Assembly: GCA_029449235.1 (NCBI GenBank)
Contig: JANATG010000016.1
Coordinates: forward strand, 124,001-188,000
DNA: 64,000 bases
Reading direction: 5' to 3'
Source: Linnemannia schmuckeri
Lineage: Eukaryota; Mortierellomycota; Mortierellomycetes; Mortierellales; Mortierellaceae
Below are positions 1 to 10,611 of the stretch, in pieces (positions within the stretch are counted from its first letter, which is position 1; each line of letters begins with the position of its first letter). Both the position numbers and the translations under genes were made by a program. A model generated the notes under the pieces. That model was not told the DNA's origin. It saw nothing but the letters and a program-made list of their open reading frames with translations, and ran no database searches.

Positions 1-945
1 GCTGTTGGGTGTGGAAGAGGGAAGAAAGAAGGGGATGAGAGAGGAGAGGGAATGAGTTGTTGATGAGGAAAAAGAAGAAAGAAAAGAAGAGAAAAAAAAA
101 CAAAAAGAAGTGGCAAAAAGTGAAGAGTAGAAAAATGATTCGTGTGAGCCACCTGCCTGGTCGACTCGGCTCGAACCCGCTGATTTGATTTTGACACGGT
201 CATGGCACACGATTCATTCCCCCAGCCACACCTTTACAGAGAGAAATAGAGAGAGAAAGAGGTAGATGAACGACAAGAAACAAGATCGAATAGAGTGAGC
301 CCTCTCTCTCACAAACAAGTAAACAAACGCACACACACACACAAACACACGCCGTCAAGTTGACTCGTTTCTCGGCGAGGTGCCTTCTTCAAAAGAAACA
401 AGATAAAGGAGGATAGAGTGACCTATTTTTTTTTTTGTTTGCTTACTGCCTATCACTGACGCCCAGTCCGAAAAACTAACAACTGCAAATCCCTTAAGGA
501 CATGTCTTGTCAGTGATGCTCTGATACTCCATGCGCACCATTAATGCCGCAGCTTATTGTGGTTTTGTTCCCTAAAGAACGTTGACTGATCCGAATAAGT
601 GTTGCCGAGGGAAGACATGTTGCCACGCAGCTAGACAGGACGGTGGTTGTGGGACACGCTCTCTCTCTCGCTCCTCTTTTTGAAGGTGATCAAAATTCAA
701 AAATGAACGAACGAGCAGTCACTCAGCAACTGGTGTGAGCTTGCTGCTGGACTTAAGGAATGCCAGACAGGTCGCAGTCGCCCATCATCGCTCCTTTTCT
801 CTTTCATCACACCTACAACCAAACTACCCTCAGAACAGACACCGTCGACGAACATAGCAAACAAGCAAGCATTAGGAGCTCACGACACAAAGGAACACAA
901 ACACAAATACACAGGCATCAGGAAAGGAAAACATACATACACATC
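1..945. other. Intergenic region upstream of LSM1
   Basis: No convincing coding region is seen. The first 130 bases are purine-rich, and a short CA-type microsatellite lies near 331-350. The last 200 bases hold many ACA/CAA-rich stretches typical of a fungal 5' leader and lead directly into the LSM1 start codon at 946. A short open frame from 760 runs into the LSM1 leader and is most likely part of the untranslated leader. Confidence 0.5.
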
Positions 946-1733
946 ATGGACAGCTTTCAGATCTTCACTACCTCCACCAGTCTGGTCGACAGCGTTGACA
1001 GTACGTAAACATCCACCAACTCCTTTGCTTCATTGCATCTCGTTTGGCAAATGCATCTGGAAATAAAGAAACTCCTGTTGTCATGAATATCACACTTTCT
1101 TTGCAGCAACAGGACGCATAATAAACAGACACAAAATAATAACGCGCCTTTTTTCATACTTTTGTCCAAATAGAGAAGCTGCTGGTTGTGCTCAGGGATG
1201 GAAGAAAGCTGATTGGAATCCTTCGCTCCTTTGACCAGTTCGGTAACGACCAAGTTCTTGTTCGGTACAGGAAAGGAAACAACAGCGCTGACAAAAATAT
1301 CAGGACGTGAGCTAACACGCCCTCATGACCTTAATACCGATATATTAGCCAACTTGGTGCTTCAGGATACGATTGAGAGGATATACGTCGCCGACACCTA
1401 CGGAGACATCCCCCGTGGCATCTTTATCATTCGTGGCGAGAACGTCGTCCTTCTCGGCGAGATCGTATGTTTGTCACCCCTCCCTGACTATTTCTACATA
1501 CGTATACTCAAAACTCCCAAATATACCAATTAACCCTATTTACGTTTACTATAACCCAATAGGACGAGGACAAGGAGGATGAGTCACCATTGCGCCAGGT
1601 GCCAGTCGAAGACGTACTCCAGATCCAGCGGGAGGAAATGGAGGCCAAGGTCAAGCGGGAAAAGACAAAACACCGCATGTTGAGCGATCAGGGTTTTTCT
1701 GTCGACGTTGCCGAGTTTGGCGAGCTTTACTAA
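946..1733 (+). CDS. LSm1, Sm-like subunit of the cytoplasmic Lsm1-7 mRNA decay ring
   Basis: Four exons are read as 946-1000, 1174-1242, 1349-1464 and 1563-1733, giving 136 residues. Introns are 173, 106 and 98 nt and start GTACGT, GTAACG and GTATGT. The spliced protein has both Sm motifs: Sm1 contains LVVLRDGRKLIGILRSFDQF followed by ANLVLQD, and Sm2 contains YGDIPRGIFIIRGENVVLLG. The tail is charged, as in known LSm1 proteins, and the length matches the family. In known fungi and animals LSm1 joins Lsm2-7 in a ring that binds oligoadenylated mRNA 3' ends with Pat1 and promotes decapping in P-bodies. The start is chosen because the first exon ends in a canonical donor and the N-terminus (MDSFQIFTTSTSLVDSVD) has typical length. 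The exon junctions restore the family consensus at all three points, so identification is firm. Confidence 0.95.
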
Positions 1734-4322
1734 GAGTGTTGTGAATTTGGTGCATTTAATGTGAAGGATAAAAACAGGAACCCGACAGGATGATTACAGT
1801 CCATCAAAATATGAGGTTTTCACCTTGATCAACAACAACAACAAATGAATCAAGGAGGTCGTTTTTTTCACCACTTTTTTTTGCCGACCCTTATATGAAC
1901 GATACATGACAGCGCCACTTTTTTTCTTTTTTTTCCCTTTTTTTTCGCCCTCGTTTGGACCTTTGATTCGGCACAGAGACCAGGAATAAGGAACGATGTT
2001 TCTAGATGAGATGTACAACAAATAAAGAAGAATCGAGAATTTGTCAACGGAACTTCCCATTCGCAGTCTTTTTACTTTTGAGGCGCAAGAGCACGAGGAT
2101 AGCATGCAAACTTGGCTGAAGTGATCTGAAAGCGACCGCAGAGAGGATACCAGAACAGTGTGTGAGCTGAACTTATTTGGGTGAACGATTTGAGGACCAA
2201 ATACAAACTCAGAGATATTTGAGTGCAATAGAAAGAGCGAAACGTCTATATAGACATCAACCCACCCACTGTCTGTCCAACTCCACCTTATGCTTGTGGT
2301 AAAAAGAAGCGCAAGTCTAGGCAGCATAGACAAGAGGGTGGTAGTGATCCTAGGTTAACAACACTTTCGGATAGGGAGGGACGAGGAGTGGGAGCACTAA
2401 TAATGCTAGGGTAGTGGCCTGCTGGGCTATGGTATTGGAGGCTCTTTCCTAATTAGCTCGACGGCCTAGTCACGGGGAGCAGGTGAACGCGTCCGGTCGA
2501 TTGATTTAAATCAAAAAAGCGTCGTTCTAATTGCAATATGCGCTATGAGTGGCCAACACGCGCTTACACCATCACTCCTTCCCTCGTTCGAGGTATTTTC
2601 TCATAGTATGATGTTTCTTAGGCAAAACTGCATGACGAACATGCATCGTTATGCATGTATTTAAATTGAAAACAAAAAAAAAAAAAAAAAAAAAAAAATA
2701 GATTATGCTTCTTTCCTTTTCCTCCTTTTTCTCCGCTTCAGCACCGTTTTTTTTCTTCTCCTATTAAACACTCCAAGACTTTTTTTGATCGAATTGAGTA
2801 AACACCAATGCAGAGCGAGAACCAAAAAAACAAGGAGTCATTACAGGACGATATGGTCCACAAAACCTCTCTCTGTAACTGTAAACAACAAAAAGAGAAT
2901 TTCTCTCATCGCCTCTCCACACAGATTCATTCTCCCTGAGAGGTACGCGCGAAAAGAAAATCCACCTGTTATTGTCGCATTGAGGTGAAGATGTCAACGC
3001 CCTTCATGATGGTTGGGTGGGTGAGTGGTGGTGATCGTGATAGTGGCCGTTATGGTGATGGTGGTGGTGGTGGTGATAGTTTGCTTTAGCTGCGTGAACA
3101 AGAAAAAACTATGACTTATATTATGTTGATTCATTCGTATCATTGAACAAAAATGAACAAACAGGACAACTGAATTAAATAGGGAAGAGTTGAAGGGAAA
3201 ATGAGTTCAGGGATGAAGGGAGAGAGAGAAAGAGAGAGAGAGAGGCAATACTCGATCAACTTCCATTTTCACTCGCTCTTTATCCCCTCCTATTTTCTCT
3301 CATTCCCTTTGTAAACCCTCAGTTTCCCCCTTTTGTCTCAAAAAAGGTCCAAATGAACATTGAGCTGAAGTTTCTTTTACTCCTGTCAATGAGAAGAGAG
3401 CGAGAGAACTAATTACCACAGTACACCACCGCCCGCCTTTTTTAAAAGCGAGTCGAAGATTAGTTGTAAAGGAACAAGAATTGAGAAAAGGGGTAGAAAA
3501 AGGAGAATTCTCTCTTCTCTTTCGTCCTCAATGCTTTTGTTATCCTAGTTTGCTGTTCAGTCTAGAAATATGAAAGGGCAAATCGCAATTGAAAAACATT
3601 CTCTCGTGATCGAGGGCGACGAGAAGAACAGGAAAGCAGGAAAAACAGGAAAAAGGAGTGCCGAGCAAATCTGATAGATCCTTTTTCATTCTCTCTTATT
3701 TTTGCCATCGTCCTAATCCCTTTCGCCTTTCAGCATGGTCGTAGACACAAACACTTAGGAGCACCATTCATGTCCACTGTTTTCTTGTATACATTAAGTC
3801 TAGTTCTTTCTTGGTGTCCGTATTCGCCCACTCCTCTTTTCGCGTGGACTTTAAATATAGCTTCGAAGATGAAGTGAGCAAGGATGACACATTTTGGACA
3901 ATAATATGAAAGGACGAAATAGGTTTGCGTTCATGCTGGTTAGTAGAGTGGGCTGCTGATAATTGAATTGCACAAGTCGAGACAAGACCGACTCCAAAGT
4001 TCGCCTCAATGCTCATCGATGATGTTTCTATACTTAATGCTAATGCTATGCCATGTAGCGTCCTTCTTGTGCTAGTCCATTTCCTATCCCCCGCTTGATT
4101 TTATTTTAGTGCTTCTTGTTCAACGTAACAACCATGGTGGATGTAGGGCACGGAAGCACGTTAGTGTCAATTGTCCTGGAAACCCCTCGAGAATAAAATT
4201 CAACAAGTAGAAGTGCACCAAAAGAGAAGAAAGGGTTGAAGTTTGCTCCTTTTTTGGTTCCATGAGTACACATCATCGAGTCGTTCAGCGCTACTCTTTC
4301 TTACGAATCCTTAACTAACTCC
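1734..4322. other. Intergenic region without a recognised gene
   Basis: A possible polyadenylation signal (AATAAA) for LSM1 is at about 2021-2026. The rest holds simple sequence: an A25 run at 2674-2698, a GGT/GAT-rich patch near 3050-3080 and a GA-rich patch near 3220-3245. Open frames here, including a 179-codon one on the minus strand at 1794-2333, are rich in low-complexity residues, lack splice-compatible neighbours and match no family known to me. Confidence 0.5.
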
Positions 4323-5168
4323 TTCTTTGCCTCCCTTCCCTTTCGCCTTCTTTCTCTTCGGCTTTCCTTTCTTTTTACCCTCTATCTTCTTCTTTCTCCT
4401 CCTTCTCTTCTTGTTCTCTTGTCTCTTTCAACGATCTTCTCCCTCCCTACTCTCCCCTTCTTCCCTCGTCTTGCTTTTCTACATTTTCTTCCTCCTTTCT
4501 TCCCTTTTTGCTTTTCTTTTCATTCCCTGTATTCCTTCCTCTTTTGTCCCCTTTTAAATTGTTTTCTCATCATCTCGCACCAGAACACGCAAACGCCTTT
4601 TATTCACTTTCTCTCTTCTACATCTTTCATATCCACTACTCTGATTTTTCCTCTCTTCCCACTTCACCGCCTTCCTGTTTTCCTTCCGTCCTTCTATTCT
4701 TCGCCCACTCATCCTCTTTCATATACCTTCGTCAATACGCGTCTTTCGATTCTCTTATACCCTTCATTCCTTTAGAAACACATACACTAGAAACACATAC
4801 ACGAGAAACACATAAACTTGACCGAATAACGAGCAACATATCCTCCAAAGTAGCATTTCCTCTCCACACTAACTCCATTCATCCACAACCACAACTTTAA
4901 CCTTCTTCATCCACTACAAAAAAATTTGATCAGTCCTTCTCTATCTCTGCTCTAGCTCAACCGACAGACGCGTATCCAATTTTGATTTCTCTCTCCCTCT
5001 CACTCTACCGCCCTCTCTCGACAAAACTCCAGCGTCGCTCAATTCGGACATAGGAAAACAAACACCTTCTCTAACACGTGCCTCTTTTTCCCTTGTTTTT
5101 ACGACCACACCTCCATACCATACGTTCCTTCCTCACGCCAGCCAAGTGACGATCCCAACCTGGGCGAG
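4323..5168 (+). promoter_or_regulatory. Long pyrimidine-rich leader or promoter tract
   Basis: About 450 bases (4323-4775) are almost continuous C/T on the plus strand, followed by ACAC-rich leader-like sequence. Similar CT-rich tracts precede the histidine/glutamine-rich genes at 15.3 and 27.1 kb, so this may be the leader of a rightward gene. The reading PSDDPNLGEMMLQQSAMQK ends at a possible splice donor at 5199-5200 and could be a first exon, but I could not find the continuing exons. The regulatory role is inferred from composition only. Confidence 0.3.
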
Positions 5169-6869
5169 ATGATGCTTCAGCAATCTGCCATGCAAAAGGT
5201 AATGCAACAGTCCACTTTTTCCTGGCTCATGAGGGAACGACAAAACCCACACTCCAAGTGTGTATAAAGGTCAGAGAGGGTTACCTAGAGGGAGGGGGAG
5301 AGCAGGCCTTGAGGGAAGCAGGGAGCGGGAGAAGTCGTAGGGAGGTGTATAGAAAGTAGGATGAGATACTACAATTAGGCGTATGCATGTTGATTCTTAT
5401 CACATAGACTACCTTGGTTTGGGTTGCACAGAGGGGTGTAGAATACGAAGAAAGCGCTTCTTCGCAGAAAAAGGGGTAGAAGGGAAAAAAGGAACGGCAG
5501 CGATGTTTTATGGAGATGTGGAGAAGGCCTAGGGAGGCATACTATTTCTATTGTCCTATGGGTTTATGCTTGAGGAAGGATACAGTGTTGGAGGTGATCC
5601 ATTCATCTCACAAGAATAACTAGACGAGAGATGATAGTGGGGCATTGATCTGTGGCTATGTAAATGGCGCATTGCATTGGGTTGATCTTGACGAGCGTGC
5701 TTGTTTGTTGACTGACCTTGCTTTTTTTTTTTTTTTGACTGCTTTATTTGAGTTGCCTGGCCCTCTTTTTTTTTCCTTTCTTTTTATACAAATCCTTACT
5801 CCTTCTTCTTTGACCCTGTCATTCCCTTTCCCTACAAACAGAGATAAAAAAAACAAAGAAAAACCGCATATCGTAACACAAGAAAAAAAAGTTCTTTCCG
5901 AAAGACCAAAATACAGAAGATCGCGACCCGGGGTAATGTTCTCATTATTTTTCTCTTAACATGACTTGCATGATGTGGGCGTCTTGAGGGGAGTTGTTCT
6001 TGGCTGGCCGAGGCGTTGGCGTCAGTGCCAGGTGTGGTAAGGTCACTCATCGAGGAAGAGGGAGAAGGAAAGGTGGAATTCCCCTCTACAGCCCCTGTGT
6101 TCGATGGTGTGTCTCCAGGATCGACGGCCATAACTCAGATAGCGGACAGACAAGGAAAAAGATGTATATACGTGTGTGTGTGTGTCCCTTCTCAATATCG
6201 CAAATAAAGATGACTCTCAAGACGTGCTCGTATCATGGAAAGAAAGGTGCTTTACCTCAATAGCTATTCTCCAAAGACTAGAAACTACTACTGCTACCAA
6301 TGATCAAAAGGGGATAGTGCCTACCTGCTCGTATCGTGGAAAGAAAGGTGCATTTCCAGACACTCGCAGGCAAACGCGTAAAATAGTCAAATGACCACCA
6401 GAAGCTAAGCCACTCTAAATCACCACAATGATGTGGATTGTGCGAACTCTGTAAAATTTCTTCCACGGTGTCTAAATTGGGTTGGTCTGAACTCGCACAA
6501 GGTGAATAAGAGCGAGGGAAAAGGGTGTCCTGCAAAGAGAAGGATAGGGCAATCGAAGGTTGACAAAGGAGTCGTCAGATTGTGAGAAAAATCAAAGGGC
6601 ACAAGACAAAGAGTACGGAGAACAAGTTAGAAATGAATACTGGAGCTGAGAAACTGAACACAACAACACTAACAAAACTAGATTATGAGAGTGAGAGAAG
6701 GTAATAGGGAAGGCCGATTGGACAAGCCCAAAAAGATCCATTAACTTCTTCCTATTTTTCTCTTTTTGTTTATCTTAATTGATCCAATTTACTTTACCAA
6801 CACGGGTATTTTCTATTCTGTCTGACGACTATATACCGCTTCCGACGACATCTTAACAGAACAAAACAA
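5169..6869. other. Region with ambiguous open frames, no gene resolved
   Basis: Both strands of 5990-6135 carry plausible protein-like frames. On the minus strand a serine/proline-rich peptide starts at 6131 after a TATA-like stretch; on the plus strand a peptide reads through ASVPGVVRSLIEEEG. Neither extends into a convincing multi-exon gene. A 23-27 bp direct repeat around TGCTCGTAT and GGAAAGAAAGGTGC occurs near 6225 and 6330. The remainder shows nothing I can name. Confidence 0.4.
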
Positions 6870-9480
6870 TGCCAAACATGCAACACATGAGAGACAGCAC
6901 GAGCCAAGATTCGTCCAAGGGAGGAGCAAATGTGCAAGTATCGACAGCAATGACGCCCAAAGCAGAGTCAGCAGTTGCAGCAATAACTCTTCGCCAAGAG
7001 AGGATGGAGCAGATGGAAGAGGAAAGGAAGGATTGATCTATGGCGATGGCTACATCGATGTCGGAAGAGTCGACGGTGCTGTTAACCCAGTTTGCTCTTA
7101 CCCGAGTAGAAATCGGCTCCTTCCGCCAGCACAAGAGTAGTACTCGAGCGAACGATTATTGCGTCTGTCTCTTTGAGCAGCACCAGCAGCCACAAGAAGC
7201 AGAGGAGGATGGGATCAAGGCGGTTTCGGATCTATTGGAGACCGCAGCCACAACTAGATCAGACGAAACTATTTTGCATCAACTAATACTACGACCGTCT
7301 CGATCTGCTTCTACCACGAGCACATCTACTGCTCTGCCTGTATTCGTTGCAACGGGTACTACCTGCATGTCCTCTCTGGATTGTCCTCCACCATCCCAAG
7401 GATCTACTACTACCTTCGCCGTACCTACCACATTGCCATCTTCTAGTCCCCCTCGTCACCACCGTCGCAGGTCTTCTACCTTTAGCACATCAGAGGAACA
7501 ACAGGAAACGCGGCATATTCGGCGACGACGATTCTCGCCCACGCGAGGACCTATCACCACCTGGCTATGCTTGACCTGTGGAAGACCACCTTTGGAATTG
7601 CCTCAGCGTTGGATCAAGAGGATCTTTTACACGGCCTCGACGCGCCTGTTGAGTATCTCTATCTCCGATTCAGCCTTTCCTTCATACAAGGTGAGGATGC
7701 AACAGCAACAACAATCAGAATCGAGGGATAGGACAGAAAAGGGATAGAGAGAAAAATAGGGAGGGAAAAAGGGAGGATGAATTGGAGGATGGGGTGTTCA
7801 AGGGATGGTCAATGTGGGAATCGTTTTGTGAAGGGTGCATTACTCATGATGAGATAGCAAAGCATAGGAAGGAGTAGCGGATGAGTGGTGGTTTTGTTGT
7901 TGGTCACCGTCCTTCAGGTTCAACAACGGTTAACGACGTTCTGTCTGTGTCTGTGAAGAAAAGGCAGAAAGGGAACAGAAAGGCAAGATGGAGTGAAGTG
8001 GGCTTTTGGAAGAGGACAATGTATCCATATTCATTTCTACTTTTGGTTTGTTTTTGTTTGTGGCAAATGATCTATCTACTAATAATTTTTTTATGACGTT
8101 CAATTGTTCGCACTTGGTCAATTACTCTTCTGGTTGATAGGGTGTGTCGTGGCGATCATCGTACAAGAGCGCAATTTGATGCGAGGATCCAACGAACGGA
8201 GAACTAGGAAGGGTGCGGACCATCGACCTCTATCTCTCTCGCTTGGTGGAGCCCAATGTGGTCAACGCTCTTCTCACAAGATTCCCTTCTGAACTAGTGC
8301 CTTCATCAGCAGCCTCATCCGCACTGCATTCATATCTACCACATCACCACCATCGGCTTCACTGCTCAAGCTCCTGGGGAATAGGAAGGAGAAAAGAGCA
8401 AGAGGTCTCATGCTCGCCTTCCTCAGATTGCTCGCCAAAGATGTCACCTTTAGGGATGCTATCACCCTTGCTTTCAGAGGATACGGTGTCGTTGTCGTCT
8501 TCGGGTGGAGGAACGCCAGACCATTTTTTGCGGCTTTACTTCCAACACCCTCAACAACAAGTTTTGAGCGGCACAGCGGCTGATTTGATGATGCGGCAAC
8601 AGCAGCAGCAACAGTGACACAGTGATGATGCCCAAGATGACTACCCTAACGACAGCTGCAAGTGCCTTGATAGAGTCTTGGATGACGACGATTGTTACGG
8701 AAACTACAACAACAGCAACAACAGCAGCAAGATTGACGCCATCGCTTCGATCGTGGCGATGTTGATGATGAACTACCCAAGACCTTTCCTCTCCTCACCG
8801 GTCGTGAGGGGTCAGACACAAGGATCTAGCATGATGATGGAACAGTCAGATGCACAGTACTGGTCAAAGCGCCATTCGCTGACTATCTCCACAGACTTCC
8901 CTAAGGACTCACTGCGGGATACGTCCATGTCGAGTGTGAGCGATGCCGGGTCTGACCGTTGGGCCAGTATCTTGTCCGGTATCAGTGATGTCGGCATTAC
9001 CCTGTCCCACTCGACTATCCTCAGCTCTTCATCTTCCACCACCAGCCTCATCCGCAGCAGTAGTAACGGCTCCTGCGCTCTCAAAGGCGGCCCATCCATC
9101 CACGTACGTTCTTTTGTTCCCCTATCTTTGGATTCCTTTTGGCTCTTTTCTTTTCTCAGCTTTTCTCCTTCTGAATGCTAACATGAATCACTTTGTTTTC
9201 TAACTCTCATCATTAGTATACGCTGATGTGCTAGTTTGAAGGAAGATGGCCGTGCAGGTTGAGACCGCTGATAAAGAAAAGCACTCTGAACGATATTCAT
9301 GCGATGCTCCGCCGGAGCCTCAAGCTGCCACCCAACTATTTTATCGATATTGGGTTTGAGTGGCAGGGGCAGACGTATATGATTATAGATGCGACGCATT
9401 GGCAGTGGGCGAGAGTGCAGGTCCGAGATGGGGATATGGTCATCCGGTGCAAGCTCTGGCAGAAGCGGTTTGCTCGGTGA
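6870..9480 (+). pseudogene. Multi-exon gene of unknown family with several disruptions
   Basis: Protein-like segments appear in succession in different frames. At 7261-7690 there is a segment with CFYHEHIYCSACIRCNGYYL and GIASALDQEDLLHGLDAPVE; it is interrupted by two in-frame TAG codons and ends at a possible donor. At 8214-8285 is IDLYLSRLVEPNVVNALLTR. At 8370-8570 is a hydrophobic segment with GLMLAFLRLLAKDVTFRDAI in another frame. At 8800-9103 is a serine-rich segment ending at a GTACGT donor. At 9236-9480 is a terminal segment with PPNYFIDIGFEWQGQTYMI, preceded by an in-frame TAG. The hydrophobic and aromatic patterning is typical of real protein, but I do not recognise the family. Some frame changes could be introns, but the stops inside otherwise continuous segments favour a decayed gene. 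Confidence 0.45.
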
Positions 9481-10107
9481 TACTATGCGGTGGAGGATAC
9501 TGAGTGGAGGCAGTTGTAGAGATGAAGATGAGTGGAGGAATGGTTAGAGGTCTAGAATTGAATGAGACACTAACTATAGATTCGCTCGAATGTTTGGTTC
9601 GCTCCATCGAGAGTGCCGTCGTATTATTTTCTGAGCGAGGTGAACCGAGAGGGTGGAGGTGCGGGCTTTCAAAGACGCTTTGTTGTTTGTCCATTTGCCA
9701 CAATGATACTTGGACGAGAACCATAGGAGACCAAGCCAGATTTCTGAGTGGGGAAGAAAGGGAGGAGAATTTCAATTGCATCCGTAAATGAACCTTACGT
9801 CTGCTCTACATGCGAGCATGTATTCACTCTTTAGGGACAAAGATATGCATCTTTTTTTTCCCGCTTCTCTTTTATCCATTTTCTCTTCCAAATCTTTCTT
9901 TGCCTTGCCTTTTTTTCATGTTCGTGATCACTCTTTGCATGACAAGTCGAGGGATGTTGAATCCCTCCACTCGATACCAGATTCATTTTATTATTTTTTT
10001 CCATTCTTCGTTTTTTGTTCATTGTTTTTACACGATCGCTTTTCGTTTTGTTCGCTTTTCATTCTTCCTCTTTCAATTCCTGTGCCTTTTTCGGCTCTCC
10101 CGACTAA

Positions 10108-10142
<35 letters not shown>

Positions 10143-10611
10143 AATGTCACACTCCAGCCCTCCACTGAAAAGAATTGATACCCCTTGTGGTAGTTTGTTG
10201 TGCATTAGACACTTGATTCGTTCCTCGTATTCTGGCTGAAGTGGTTTTATTCAGATGAGTATGAAGTGACAGATACAAAAAAGAAAAGGCCAACCTGTAG
10301 ACTTGGCATGTTATGAACAGAAAGAAAAAAAAGGGTCAAAGACAAAAAAAACGAGTGGATGGTGATTGAATGTGGGAGTTGTGAGATGAACTGAAGGTGG
10401 AAGCCAAGGGCTCTCGTGTGTGAGAGAACTTGTTCAAGAAAAAAATAATTGTGCGGTGTGCGGTGTGCGATGTGTGGTGTGATGTTAATGATAGTAGTTA
10501 GGTGGTGGTTGTAACTCGTCGCTCGCTTGGGCCTGGATAGAACAAGACTTGCACATGGGATGTCGGTTTGTTGCTTTGTTGAATAGCTATGGCGTGAAGA
10601 CAAGGTTAGGC
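9481..10611. other. Intergenic, T-rich region with T29 run
   Basis: This stretch lies between the end of the broken gene and the 3' end of the minus-strand gene. It contains T-rich simple sequence and a T29 run at 10112-10140. On the minus strand TTTATT at 10246-10251 reads as AATAAA and may be the poly(A) signal of the following minus-strand gene, which would then have a 3'UTR of about 360 nt. No gene is seen. Confidence 0.45.

Noticed and set aside
150..215. Possible tRNA because of GGCTCGAACCC
   Set aside because: No matching acceptor stem, D-arm or anticodon arm can be drawn around it.
1794..2333. Minus-strand frame of 179 codons downstream of LSM1
   Set aside because: Low-complexity residues from homopolymers, no splice structure and no recognisable motif; it lies in the LSM1 3' region.
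4327..4900. Overlapping plus-strand frames rich in Phe, Leu and Ser
   Set aside because: All three frames are open because the tract is nearly pure C/T; composition rather than coding explains them.
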